A DNA stretch of 64,000 nucleotides from Vibrio mytili (lineage in GTDB: Bacteria > Pseudomonadota > Gammaproteobacteria > Enterobacterales > Vibrionaceae): NCBI RefSeq assembly GCF_000830505.1, contig NZ_JXOK01000061.1:51615-115614 (forward strand), read 5' to 3'. Positions 19,693-27,730 of this stretch are shown in pieces. Each line of letters begins with the position of its first letter. Position 1 is the stretch's first letter. Position numbers and translations under genes: made by a program. The notes under the pieces were generated by a model. It did no database searches. It was not told the origin of the DNA and saw only the letters and a list, made by a program, of their open reading frames with translations.

Positions 19693-19722
19693 TTTCTGAA
19701 AACAATGTGGAAATTTCAGAAA
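19693..19722. repeat. Inverted repeat TTTCTGAAA / TTTCAGAAA upstream of the IPP isomerase gene
   Basis: Two 9-bp perfectly complementary arms separated by 12 bp, 65 bp before the ATG at 19788. It could be an operator or a leader hairpin; nothing in the sequence decides between them. Confidence 0.4.
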
Positions 19723-19787
19723 ATTCGCATTGACCTTCAAAGCTAGGATCGCAATACTGCGCGACTGTTTTACTTTAGGGTGACGTT

Positions 19788-20807
19788 ATGGTTCCGCAAA
19801 CTAACCGAAAAGATTTACATTTAGACGCTGTGTTACATCATGATATGAACATGAAAACCAAAACGTCTGGCTTCGAGTCTATAGAGTTTGAGCATTGCGC
19901 GTTGCCAGAATGTGACCTTAAAACGATTGACCTTTCCACCGAGTTTTTAGGCAAAAGATTAGCACTTCCGTTTCTCATCAGCTCAATGACTGGTGGGGCG
20001 AAAGAGGCGGAGAAGATCAACTGTCGCTTAGCAGAAGCGGCCAGCGAGTTAGGTATTGCGATGGGGGTTGGATCGCAACGGATTAGCTTAGAAAAAAACC
20101 AGCATTCTGGTTTGAGTCAAACCATTCGCGATTTAGCGAAAGGTGTGCCGTTGTATTCCAACCTTGGTGCCACACAACTGAGGGACAAGGGAAACCTAGA
20201 CAATGCGCAGCGTGCTGTTGATCGGTTACAAGCCGATGCCTTGATCATTCATCTTAATCCAATGCAAGAAGCCTTTCAGGACCAGGGGGATCATAACTGG
20301 ATTGGAGTGCTTCATGCGATACAAAAACTAAAATCACGTGTCAGTGTCCCGATCATCGTAAAGGAAGTGGGCTTCGGCATCAGTTGTGTTGTCGCTCAAA
20401 GGCTAGTGGAGGCCGGCGTCAACGCGATTGATGTTGCTGGTGCTGGTGGTACGAGTTGGAGTGCAGTTGAAGGGTTTTGCCAAGACGATGCCAATATGCA
20501 GCGTGCGGCAGAGTTGTTTCGAGATTGGGGAATACCAACAGCGCAATGCCTAGAAGGCATTCGTACTCATCACCCTCAGCTTCCTTTGATCGCTTCAGGT
20601 GGGATACATCATGGATTAGATGCAGCCAAGGCGATTCATCTTGGCGCGAGCGTTGTTGGCCAAGCCTCTGCGGTTTTAAACGCCGCCACCATCAGTACAG
20701 AGTCTGTCGTGGCACATTTCGAACAAATGGCGCTTGAGTTACGTTTGGCTTGCTTCGGAACCGGATCGCAGAATCTGATATCGTTGACCAGTGCTCATCG
20801 ACTTTAA
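19788..20807 (+). CDS. fni: Type 2 isopentenyl-diphosphate delta-isomerase (FMN-dependent)
   Basis: 339 residues. The N-terminal 'RKDLHLDAVL' (family R-K-x-x-H), 'LISSMTGGA' and 'GVGSQR' match IDI-2. So do 'HLNPMQEAFQDQGDHNW' with the catalytic Q-E region, 'VIVKEVGFGIS', 'DVAGAGGTSW' and 'LIASGGIHHGLDAAKAIHLGASVVG' for FMN phosphate binding. The enzyme interconverts isopentenyl and dimethylallyl diphosphate using reduced FMN. AGGGTGA lies upstream of the ATG. No mevalonate or carotenoid genes are adjacent, so it stands alone, in a genus that uses the MEP pathway where the isomerase is not strictly needed. Confidence 0.93.
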   Translation: MVPQTNRKDLHLDAVLHHDMNMKTKTSGFESIEFEHCALPECDLKTIDLSTEFLGKRLALPFLISSMTGGAKEAEKINCRLAEAASELGIAMGVGSQRISLEKNQHSGLSQTIRDLAKGVPLYSNLGATQLRDKGNLDNAQRAVDRLQADALIIHLNPMQEAFQDQGDHNWIGVLHAIQKLKSRVSVPIIVKEVGFGISCVVAQRLVEAGVNAIDVAGAGGTSWSAVEGFCQDDANMQRAAELFRDWGIPTAQCLEGIRTHHPQLPLIASGGIHHGLDAAKAIHLGASVVGQASAVLNAATISTESVVAHFEQMALELRLACFGTGSQNLISLTSAHRL

Positions 20808-20986
20808 TTGTCCTCGTTGAATCCAATAGATAACGATATACTGATCGATAAATTTTCGTAGTCTTAACACCTAGACTGCTAATTTCGATATAGTTTGCAC
20901 AAAATTTGCTTCAATATACCGAGTTTAACATTCGGTAGTATGGAGTAACTTGCTAGAACATTATTTGAAACTGGAAACCAAAACTT

Positions 20987-21250
20987 ATGAAAAAACTGGC
21001 GATGTTACTGTTGGCGTCTTTGGCTTTAACAGCTTGTAGCGATGAAGTGGGCACTGAATCTTGGTGTAACGATATGCGCGAAAAACCAAAATCTGATTGG
21101 ACAACCGAAAGTGCGGTCGATTTTGCTAAGCACTGTGTTCTACAGGATGGTGTGGGTAGTGAGCAATGGTGTGAAGATCTGAAAGAAAAACCGAAAGGTG
21201 ATTGGACAGCGAACGAAGCGACAAGTTACACCAAGCACTGTCTGCTTTAA
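20987..21250 (+). CDS. Small DUF3012 lipoprotein with a tandem repeat
   Basis: 87 residues. A lipoprotein signal ends in LTAC (Cys17). The rest is two copies of a ~33-residue unit: 'ESWCNDMREKPKSDWT...DFAKHCVL' (about 25-52) and 'EQWCEDLKEKPKGDWT...SYTKHCLL' (about 60-87). Each has two cysteines spaced alike, suggesting one disulfide per repeat on the periplasmic side. DUF3012 proteins usually carry a single unit. The role is unknown. A strong terminator follows 25 bp after the stop. Confidence 0.85.
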   Translation: MKKLAMLLLASLALTACSDEVGTESWCNDMREKPKSDWTTESAVDFAKHCVLQDGVGSEQWCEDLKEKPKGDWTANEATSYTKHCLL

Positions 21251-21274
21251 TTGATGTTTCTCTGAACGAAAGAT

Positions 21275-21305
21275 AAAACGCTAAGCGCCCTGCTTAGCGT
21301 TTTTC
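21275..21305 (+). terminator. Rho-independent terminator after the DUF3012 gene
   Basis: AAAACGCTAAGC / GCTTAGCGTTTT, a 12-bp perfect stem with 5-nt loop and T-run. It may also serve the convergent rhodanese gene. Confidence 0.88.
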
Positions 21306-21333
21306 GTTTATGAGTACTTTTGATGAACACAAG

Positions 21334-21684
21334 CTATTGGGCTGTTTTCAACTCGTCTAACCCGCCAGCATTATGAAGATTAGTAAAGCCTTGCGATTGC
21401 AGATATTGGTAAGCCTGACCGGAACGGTTACCGCTACGACAATAAAGCACAATCATTTGATCTTTCTCGATACTTTGAACATGTTTGTCGAGCTCTGAAA
21501 GAGGAAAGTTGACCGCGTTGTCTAGATGACCTGCTGAGAACTCTTGTGGTGTTCGAACATCCACAATCATTGCGCCTTGCTCAATCAGTTTCCAGCCTTT
21601 ATCTGCTCGTTCAGAGGCCAGTGCATTCGGAATTACAATGCTAAACGCTACTATTGTCAGAAGTGTAGAAATCGCTTTGTTCAT
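21334..21684 (-). CDS. Periplasmic single-domain rhodanese
   Basis: 116 residues with a signal peptide (cleavage near 'NALAS', residues 20-24) and one rhodanese domain. 'MIVDVRTPQEFSAGHLDNAVNFPL' and the active-site loop 'CRSGNRSG' (catalytic Cys82) are intact. This resembles PspE/GlpE-type sulfurtransferases, which move sulfane sulfur to thiol or cyanide acceptors. It is followed on the same strand, upstream, by a LysE-family exporter gene with a 23-bp gap; a shared transcript is plausible. Confidence 0.88.
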   Translation of the reverse strand: MNKAISTLLTIVAFSIVIPNALASERADKGWKLIEQGAMIVDVRTPQEFSAGHLDNAVNFPLSELDKHVQSIEKDQMIVLYCRSGNRSGQAYQYLQSQGFTNLHNAGGLDELKTAQ

Positions 21685-21707
21685 GATAACAGCATCCTTT
21701 GAGTTTA

Positions 21708-22319
21708 TTAAGTCTTAAGCCCAAGCATAGCACCGAAGACCAATAATCCAGCGCCACAAATTTGGTTGAGTCGATGTTTGATTTTGAACAGGAATGCTTG
21801 TAGCCGGTCTGAAGTGAATAGTACCGCTACTATGGAAAACCACAGGCCATGAAGTGCAATCATATAAATGCCGTAAATTAATGCTAGATACTGAGTGTCT
21901 GCATCAGGATCGATCACTTGGCTAAAGATACTCAGAAAAAATAACATGGTTTTGGGGTTGAGGACGTTACACAGAAAACCTTGCCAGAAGTATTGCCATA
22001 GGAGAGCACTTTGCTGGCCATTTTTTCCTTCAGTTGATTTAGTTGCGGAATTAAATATCCCTCTTAGTCCAAGATAGATTAAGTAGGCGGCACCTAAATA
22101 TCGAATCAGATTAAATAGCCACTCATTTTGTGAAATTAAGTAACTAATACCGAGCATGGAATAGGTGATGTGTATTGTAATGGCCAGGCTGATTCCAATC
22201 GCACTTAAAATGCCAGCACGCCTCCCTTGGTTAAGGCTATTTTTTAGCACCAATACAAAATCAGCTCCGGGGCTAACAACGATAAGTATACCCAATAAGG
22301 CGAGGCTAAAGATCTCCAT
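21708..22319 (-). CDS. LysE/RhtB-family amino-acid exporter
   Basis: 203 residues with about six hydrophobic segments. The family signature is near the N-terminus: 'VSPGADFVLVLKNSLNQGRRAGILSAIGISL' (residues ~15-46), and 'FLCNVLNPKTMLFFLSIFSQ' lies mid-protein. It should export an amino acid or analogue across the inner membrane. The divergent LysR gene is a likely regulator; LysE-type exporters are often paired this way. The substrate is unknown. Confidence 0.9.
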   Translation of the reverse strand: MEIFSLALLGILIVVSPGADFVLVLKNSLNQGRRAGILSAIGISLAITIHITYSMLGISYLISQNEWLFNLIRYLGAAYLIYLGLRGIFNSATKSTEGKNGQQSALLWQYFWQGFLCNVLNPKTMLFFLSIFSQVIDPDADTQYLALIYGIYMIALHGLWFSIVAVLFTSDRLQAFLFKIKHRLNQICGAGLLVFGAMLGLKT

Positions 22320-22403
22320 ATAATTCCTATTTTACTGTTATTTTTGATGGAGAGATTGTAGGCGTATTGTTGGGTTACTATAATCGAAATGAATTCCTTT
22401 ATA

Positions 22404-22423
22404 TGTGAGAAAAATTCACACAT
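22404..22423. promoter_or_regulatory. CRP-like palindrome with wrong spacing in the LysE-LysR interval
   Basis: TGTGA-N7-TCACA sits immediately before the ATG at 22422. The half-sites match CRP but the spacer is 7 rather than 6 bp, so it may instead be the LysR-type operator of the adjacent gene. Confidence 0.3.
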
Positions 22424-23282
22424 GCGTCATATCAAGTCCTTTTATGTATTTAATGTTGCCGCCTCGTCATCGAGTTTTAGTGAAGCCGCGCATAAACTTA
22501 ACGTTTCTCATGGTGCTGTGAGTAAGCAGATCAAATTACTCGAGAGTTACCTCTCGCAACCCTTATTTTATCGGCAAGGGCGAGATTTACTTCTGACGAA
22601 AGAGGGCGAAATGCTACAAAGTTATACTCAACACGCATTTCAAGCTCTGGAAAACGGGGTAAGTAAACTGACGCAAGAGAAGAGTCATTGCTTAGAGGTA
22701 TCGTGTGAACCGACCTTGACGATGCGTTGGCTGATGCCTCGGTTATCACTGTTTAATGAAGCGGTCGAAGCGGACGTTCGTTTGTCTACCGCTGGTGGCC
22801 CAGTCATTCTTGGCTCAACCGGGCTTTCGATGGCGATTCGTCGCGATGATTTTGAACCTCTATATGGTTACCCTAAAGCAACGTTAGTGGAAGAGTGGGT
22901 TGGTCCGGTTTGCTCTCCGGATTATTGGCAGCAAGTAAAAGCAGATTTGAGCGAGGTTAAGTTACTCCACAGCCAAACTCGAACGGATGCTTGGACACAG
23001 TGGATGTTGAGTACAGATCGGAACGAGATGTATGAGAATACTGAGCAGACATTTGCACATTTCTACTTTTGTATTCAAGCGGCAGTAGATGGGCTTGGAG
23101 CAGTGATTGGGTCCTATCCATTAGTCATGGATGACATCCGGCGAGGTAATTTAATTGCTCCGTTTGGCTTCGTTCGGTCAGGCCATGATTATGTGCTGTT
23201 GACTCAAGATCAAAAACCAACCGAGCTGGAGAGTCGGTTTATTGCCTGGTTGCAGACACAAATGTCAGAGTGCCGTCCTTAG
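22422..23282 (+). CDS. LysR-family regulator, GcvA-like
   Basis: 286 residues from the ATG at 22422, where the protein begins like other LysR regulators; an in-frame ATG at 22389 would add 11 residues and run through a palindrome. The helix-turn-helix is 'SSFSEAAHKLNVSHGAVSKQIKLLESYLSQPLFYRQGRDL'. The effector domain is of the GcvA/AmpR sort with 'LRWLMPRL'-like and 'GLGAVIGSYPLV' segments. It is divergent from the LysE-family exporter gene and probably controls it. The ligand is unknown. Confidence 0.88.
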   Translation: MRHIKSFYVFNVAASSSSFSEAAHKLNVSHGAVSKQIKLLESYLSQPLFYRQGRDLLLTKEGEMLQSYTQHAFQALENGVSKLTQEKSHCLEVSCEPTLTMRWLMPRLSLFNEAVEADVRLSTAGGPVILGSTGLSMAIRRDDFEPLYGYPKATLVEEWVGPVCSPDYWQQVKADLSEVKLLHSQTRTDAWTQWMLSTDRNEMYENTEQTFAHFYFCIQAAVDGLGAVIGSYPLVMDDIRRGNLIAPFGFVRSGHDYVLLTQDQKPTELESRFIAWLQTQMSECRP

Positions 23283-23319
23283 TGATTAATCTTGAACAAA
23301 CTTGAATCGATGGTTCAAC

Positions 23320-23430
23320 CTAGAGGGAGTGAGGTCGTTGATTTGTCGATCTTGTCTCTGAAGGTGTTTCACCAAACAGTTGTTTGTAGCTGGCGCTAAA
23401 CTGGTAGCGACAACAGCAGAAGAGGAATTT
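23320..23430 (-). pseudogene. Remnant of an AraC-family regulator, C-terminal end only
   Basis: On the minus strand the last ~35 codons before a stop at 23320 read 'RYQFSASYKQLFGETPSETRSTNQ'. This matches the final helix of AraC-type DNA-binding domains (F-S-x-x-Y-K-x-L-F-G-E-T-P-S-x-T). Upstream the similarity fades into Phe/Cys-rich, non-protein-like sequence and there is no room for the rest of the gene before msrA. I read it as a decayed fragment. Confidence 0.45.
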
Positions 23431-23506
23431 GCGATGTTGTCCGTGGCCGAAAAAGAATTGCAAGCAGAAGCGGCTCGTTAGGCATGACGATGACCGAATC
23501 AATCTG

Positions 23507-23545
23507 AACAACAGAAAGGGAGCCATGAGCTCCCTTTCTGTTGTT
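23507..23545. terminator. Very strong bidirectional hairpin between the AraC remnant and msrA
   Basis: A 17-bp perfect stem, AACAACAGAAAGGGAGC / GCTCCCTTTCTGTTGTT, with 5-nt loop and TTTT after it on the plus strand. It lies 59 bp beyond the msrA stop, facing it. Confidence 0.8.
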
Positions 23546-23603
23546 TTGAGTCGAACTGTTGTTTTAAGGTGAACTATTGCTTTGAATAGAGCACTGATGT
23601 TTC

Positions 23604-24080
23604 TTAGCTGTTTTTGTATTTGTGCAATAAGTCCAAAGGAATATGGCAATAGTCGTTTGGGAAGCGGGTCAGTCGGTCTTGGTGTTCGTCATCACTCGGC
23701 ACGTAGTTATTCAGAGGGAGGACTTCCACGACTATCCTCTCAGCGTCTTCTCTTGCTGCAATATAGCGTTTTACTGCTTCAAGATGCTGCGTATTTTGAC
23801 TGTAAACCCCAGTTCGATATTTTTCGCCGACATCGTCACCTTGTTTGTTAACGCTGTACGGGTCGATGATCTCAAAGAAATAGCCCATCAGCGTTTCGAC
23901 TGAGACATGCTTAGGGTCGAATTGCGTGCGTACACACTCTGCATAACCATCGTAGTCGGTGGAGGTAGAGCTTGTGGTACCGTTCGCTCGACCAGCTTCT
24001 GTATTTGTTACACCGGGTAGGTGACGCATAAATTCTTGCACGCCCCAAAGGCAGCCGCCTGCAAAGTATATCTCTTGCAT
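23604..24080 (-). CDS. msrA: Peptide-methionine (S)-S-oxide reductase
   Basis: 158 residues, a compact MsrA. The catalytic 'GGCLWG' (Cys10) lies close to the N-terminus; the usual 'F' of GCFWG is Leu here. 'GYFFEIIDPYSVNKQGDDVGEKYRTGVY' holds the Asp and Tyr that bind the sulfoxide. The C-terminal resolving cysteines of longer MsrA proteins are not obvious; 'FPNDYCHIP' supplies one Cys near the end. It reduces methionine-S-sulfoxide with thioredoxin. It is monocistronic on the minus strand, followed by a long hairpin. Confidence 0.88.
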   Translation of the reverse strand: MQEIYFAGGCLWGVQEFMRHLPGVTNTEAGRANGTTSSTSTDYDGYAECVRTQFDPKHVSVETLMGYFFEIIDPYSVNKQGDDVGEKYRTGVYSQNTQHLEAVKRYIAAREDAERIVVEVLPLNNYVPSDDEHQDRLTRFPNDYCHIPLDLLHKYKNS

Positions 24081-24192
24081 AACTCTGTTTGCTTGAAAGT
24101 TTGCCGCATTATGTCTTGACCGTAGAGCTCACTGCAAGAAGCAAAGCGCTTATCCGACCACCATGTTTTCTCTCGCTACTCGTGAAGTAATG

Positions 24193-24846
24193 CTACGCAA
24201 AATGCTCGACGATGATGTCATCGGCATGTTCAACGAACACTGCGCCTTTGTCTTTCATCTCTGCTATCGCTTCTTGCATAGATTCTGGCAATACCGCGCG
24301 CGTGGAGGCGAGATTTACGATGACGTTGAAGCCGAGGTCTAGTGCTTGTAGAACCGACTTTTTCACACAGAAATCAAGTGCGAGTCCACCAACGACAAGC
24401 GTATCGATATCCTGGCATTTAAGAAACTCATTGGCGCCAGTGGTTTTGGTATCGGCGATGTCATGAAAGAATACACCATAAGGGTGCGCGTCAGGATCCA
24501 TACCTTTATTGACTTGAAAGTCGTAGTCTAAAATCGGTGGCAAACCATCAAGTAATTCAACTCCCTTGGTTCCGAGTACGCAGTGACGATTCCACTTCAC
24601 ATCCACGTTTGGTAAGCCAACGGGTTTAAGCATATCGGTTGGTGTTGCAGCATCCCAGGCCGCTTTTGGCGGATGCAAGTCTCGACTTACTAGTTTTAGC
24701 CGACCTTTCGTGTGGTTTTTCAGTAACTCGGGTACGATTTCTAAAGCATCAGAAACCGGCAGTTCTTCGGGGCAAAGTTCCGTAAACCCTTTCTCGGGGT
24801 CGATGTCGAAAACCGCCGTGGTTTGATAGTGTACTCGAACAGTCAT
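24193..24846 (-). CDS. pncA: Nicotinamidase-like isochorismatase-family hydrolase
   Basis: 217 residues with the cysteine-hydrolase fold: 'AVFDIDPEKGFT' (catalytic Asp near 14), 'VSRDLHPPKAAW', 'KWNRHCVLGTKGVELLDGL' and 'LVVGGLALDFCVKKSVLQALDLGF' (catalytic Cys in D-F-C-V). The D-x-H and F-C-V motifs fit nicotinamidase. Nicotinamide is deamidated to nicotinate for PncB. It lies 32 bp after nrtR on the same strand, and pncB is divergent, so the locus is an NAD salvage unit under NrtR. It is longer at the N-terminal part than E. coli PncA, but the family varies. Confidence 0.88.
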   Translation of the reverse strand: MTVRVHYQTTAVFDIDPEKGFTELCPEELPVSDALEIVPELLKNHTKGRLKLVSRDLHPPKAAWDAATPTDMLKPVGLPNVDVKWNRHCVLGTKGVELLDGLPPILDYDFQVNKGMDPDAHPYGVFFHDIADTKTTGANEFLKCQDIDTLVVGGLALDFCVKKSVLQALDLGFNVIVNLASTRAVLPESMQEAIAEMKDKGAVFVEHADDIIVEHFA

Positions 24847-24878
24847 GGCAGACTCCTTGTCTGGCTTTTTGATTGCGT

Positions 24879-25604
24879 CTATCCACGCAAACAGTTTTGA
24901 AAAAAGGTCACTTCGTCACTCGTCAATGTGTAAATCATCGCAGGTTTACCGCCTTTGCCTTTGTTGGTCGAAGCAACCTTATTCGTTGGTTTCAGCACTC
25001 CCGAATCAATCAAACGGCGCTTTATCGTCATACGACTGATATCGATACCAAACTCTTGATAAGCGGAGATGATATCGGCCACTAAAAACTCTTTGTCTAA
25101 CGCGAACAAAAGTACCGATGTATATTCAATAGAAGCGCGTAACTTTTGCCACGCTTTTTCTATCGTGTTCTGATGGTCAAATGCCAGTGTTTCTTCTCCA
25201 TTTAAGATAGCTTGTATAGGAAACCATTTTAGATGGCATTCCGGGATACCAGCGTTGTTGATTTGTTCGATATTTGCCCGGTCCACCAATGCATAGTGAG
25301 TAATATTGAGGCTCCAATCATCAGGATCGCGCTTAGGATCCCCATCGATAAATGCCTCACTAAAATGACGTGGATAAGTGTGGATCTTTTCTCGGCAAAT
25401 TCTTCGTCTCGCCGCTTCAAAGTTTTCATCCGCAGGGCGTCCTCCCTCAGGGGTTAAGTCTTTATCAAAGACGAATCCACCGGGCAAAGCCCACACCCCG
25501 TGATAAGGTCGGTTTGGGTTTGAACGTTTTATCAACAACACTTCCAATCCTTTATCGGCAAAACCAGATAACCTGAATGGGATAATGTCGACAGTTACGA
25601 TCAT
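24879..25604 (-). CDS. nrtR: NrtR, NUDIX-related transcriptional regulator of NAD metabolism
   Basis: 241 residues: an N-terminal NUDIX-like domain (about 1-150) and a C-terminal winged helix (about 160-240, 'EFGIDISRMTIKRRLIDSGVL', '...KGKGGKPAMIYTL'). The Nudix box is degenerate: where catalysis needs R-E-U-x-E-E it reads 'RRRICREKI', so it should sense rather than hydrolyse. NrtR proteins bind ADP-ribose or related NAD breakdown products and release DNA. The gene is divergent from pncB and co-directional with pncA. A palindrome inside the pncB promoter is the best operator candidate. Confidence 0.9.
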   Translation of the reverse strand: MIVTVDIIPFRLSGFADKGLEVLLIKRSNPNRPYHGVWALPGGFVFDKDLTPEGGRPADENFEAARRRICREKIHTYPRHFSEAFIDGDPKRDPDDWSLNITHYALVDRANIEQINNAGIPECHLKWFPIQAILNGEETLAFDHQNTIEKAWQKLRASIEYTSVLLFALDKEFLVADIISAYQEFGIDISRMTIKRRLIDSGVLKPTNKVASTNKGKGGKPAMIYTLTSDEVTFFQNCLRG

Positions 25605-25806
25605 AGTTGAGTCCTACTATTCATTTGTATGTAATCTAGCGTATAAAAACTGGCTATACAATAGGTAAGTAACTGTTTGTTATAAACGAGATGTTAAAAC
25701 CAAATGTATAACGTTTAGCCTTTTTTGTGGATAAATAAAGGCATTTAATAGATTTACACACATAGAGGTGAGCGATTATAAGCGAAAAAAAATGAGGAAT
25801 ATTAGT

Positions 25807-25873
25807 GGTTAGTAACATAAGTTGACAAACATGCTGTGGATGTTTATTGTTTACGCTGATTTGGTTAGTAACA
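25807..25873. repeat. Direct repeat GGTTAGTAACA, two copies 56 bp apart
   Basis: Identical 11-mers at 25807-25817 and 25863-25873 flank the pncB promoter. They may be additional regulator contacts in the nrtR-pncB intergenic region. Confidence 0.45.
25822..25850 (+). promoter_or_regulatory. pncB promoter with embedded palindrome (likely NrtR operator)
   Basis: TTGACA (25822-25827), 17-bp spacer, TATTGT (25845-25850): a near-consensus sigma-70 promoter 67 bp before the pncB ATG. The inverted repeat AAACAT-N7-ATGTTT (25827-25845) lies between and touching the two boxes, the expected place for a repressor. Confidence 0.65.
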
Positions 25874-25916
25874 AGAAGTTATATACTTGAGCAAAGAGTA
25901 TATAGAAGGGCACCTA

Positions 25917-27227
25917 ATGAGTAGCAAATTATTTTCTTCACGTATCATCCAAAGTGCAATGGACTTTGATGTGTACAAAGTGAACATGATGAGTGCAGTG
26001 GCAGAGCTGTACCCAAATGCAGAGGTGTCATATAAATTCATTGTGCGCAGTGATGAAGATCTGTCTGATTTGTTGCCAGAGGTACAAGCCGAGATTCTCA
26101 AACTTCAAGACCTTCGATTTACTGAAGATGAAATTGACTACATGAAGCGCGTTGCGCCTTATCTTAACTCTGAGTTTGTTGATGCTTTACGTTACTTCCA
26201 GTTTAATCCCGAAAACGATGTCTCTTTGTATAGTAAAGCCATGCCAGATGGTTCTAGCCAACTTCGTATTACTATTAGTGGGTTATGGAAAGAGACGATA
26301 CTGTACGAAACCATCATCATGAGCATTGTGTCCGAAGTGCGTAGTCGGCTACGATGGTCCGAGATTCCCTTGCAACAATTTCAAGCGGTGTTGGAAGATA
26401 AAGTTCGTCATCTAAAATCCGAGCTTAAACGTCGTAATATCAGGAATTTTAAGTTTTCTGATATGTCGACTCGCCGTCGCTTTTCTTTCCAAGCTCAGCG
26501 TACGATGGTCGAGTATTTACGTGAGACGTTGCCAGATTGCTTAACAGGCACGAGTAATTACCATCTAGCACGAGAGTTGAGCCTAACACCCATCGGGACG
26601 GTGGCTCATGAATGGTTTATGGGGCACCAAGCACTCGTTAGTGTGCAGGAGTCACAAAAAGTCGCACTACAACGATGGCAACAGGTGTTTAATGGAGCGT
26701 TAGGTATTGCTTTAACGGACACGATCGGTATCGATGCGTTTCTAAAGGATTTTGACCAAGAGCTTAGCAACGCTTATTTTGGCGTTCGTCATGATAGCGG
26801 CTGCCCGTTCACTTGGGGCGAAAAGATGATTGCGCACTATCAAGCAATGAATATCGATCCAATGACCAAAACTCTAGTCTTTACTGATGGACTGAACTTC
26901 GACCAAGCGTTGGATATTTGTGAATATTTCCAAGGGCGAGTACAAGTGAGCTTCGGTATTGGAACCTTCCTTGCCAATGATATGGGCAACTATGCCAATA
27001 AAAAAGGTCAAGCTTACGAGCCATTGTCTATGGTGATTAAAATGGTTTCTTGTAACGGCTCACCAGTGGCGAAAATCAGTGACGAACCAGAAAAAGCGAT
27101 GTGTGAAGACATCTTCTTTTTAATGAACTTAAAACGTCGATTTGAACAACCTTTAGATCTCGATGAGTGCCGTCTTCTTATTGATCGTCTAGAACATGAA
27201 GGTAAAAACTATCTGATTGACGCCTGA
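25917..27227 (+). CDS. pncB: Nicotinate phosphoribosyltransferase
   Basis: 436 residues from the ATG at 25917, which has AAGGG 7 bp upstream; a TTG at 25887 would add ten residues before the conserved start. 'SRIIQSAMDFDVYKVNMM', 'SYKFIVRS', 'FSDMSTRRRFSFQAQ', 'GTSNYHLAREL', 'PIGTVAHEWFMGHQ' (the His that is autophosphorylated in this family), 'DTIGIDAFL', 'GVRHDSGCPFTWGEK' and 'FGIGTFLANDM' are all present. It makes nicotinate mononucleotide from nicotinate and PRPP with ATP coupling. It is divergent from nrtR-pncA and completes the salvage route from nicotinamide. Confidence 0.95.
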   Translation: MSSKLFSSRIIQSAMDFDVYKVNMMSAVAELYPNAEVSYKFIVRSDEDLSDLLPEVQAEILKLQDLRFTEDEIDYMKRVAPYLNSEFVDALRYFQFNPENDVSLYSKAMPDGSSQLRITISGLWKETILYETIIMSIVSEVRSRLRWSEIPLQQFQAVLEDKVRHLKSELKRRNIRNFKFSDMSTRRRFSFQAQRTMVEYLRETLPDCLTGTSNYHLARELSLTPIGTVAHEWFMGHQALVSVQESQKVALQRWQQVFNGALGIALTDTIGIDAFLKDFDQELSNAYFGVRHDSGCPFTWGEKMIAHYQAMNIDPMTKTLVFTDGLNFDQALDICEYFQGRVQVSFGIGTFLANDMGNYANKKGQAYEPLSMVIKMVSCNGSPVAKISDEPEKAMCEDIFFLMNLKRRFEQPLDLDECRLLIDRLEHEGKNYLIDA

Positions 27228-27370
27228 GTTGTGTTTTTCTCGTATTGATAACTACTCTCTATCGTATCAACAAAAATTAGTTTGCTATAGGTAGGGAGCT
27301 ATTCAGTTATAGTCACTCTGTTCTAGACGACTTTTGGCCGCAGTGCCTTCGCTGGAATCAGGAGAGAAAC

Positions 27371-27730
27371 ATGAATTTGGTTGTACATTTACAAAAGAAA
27401 ACCATCAGAAAATACGGCTATGAGTTAGCGACTCGCCAAGCTTGGAAGTGTGGCATGAAAGCGAACTTAGTCAAAAGAGTGATTGGATTATTCAAAGGCC
27501 AAATTGTCTGTGTTGTAGAAGGATGTCGAGCCGAATTATCCTCTGCGATCAATAACCAACTTCACGACGATGAGAAGCAAGGGCGTTACGTCTTTGTCGG
27601 TGGTATTTGTTGGGAGCCAAACAACATTATAGCGCCAGGTTTTCCCGATTTTATGTTTATGCATGTGAGACACATGACTCATCGTCATAAGTACCTCACC
27701 GATGACGAGCTATTTCTCAGCTTGGCTTAA
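27371..27730 (+). CDS. Conserved-looking hypothetical protein
   Basis: 119 residues with a good AGGAGA site 5 bp before the ATG. No signal peptide or membrane helix; two cysteines ('VCVVEGCRAEL') and a basic N-terminus ('KKTIRKYGYELATRQAWKCGMKANLVKR'). The C-terminal half reads 'GRYVFVGGICWEPNNIIAPGFPDFMFMHVRHMTHRHKYL', rich in aromatic and His residues. I do not recognise the family. It is monocistronic, after pncB. Confidence 0.65.
   Translation: MNLVVHLQKKTIRKYGYELATRQAWKCGMKANLVKRVIGLFKGQIVCVVEGCRAELSSAINNQLHDDEKQGRYVFVGGICWEPNNIIAPGFPDFMFMHVRHMTHRHKYLTDDELFLSLA

Noticed and set aside
22404..22423. CRP site TGTGA-N-TCACA
   Set aside because: Spacer is 7 bp, not the 6 bp CRP needs; kept only as a low-confidence palindrome.
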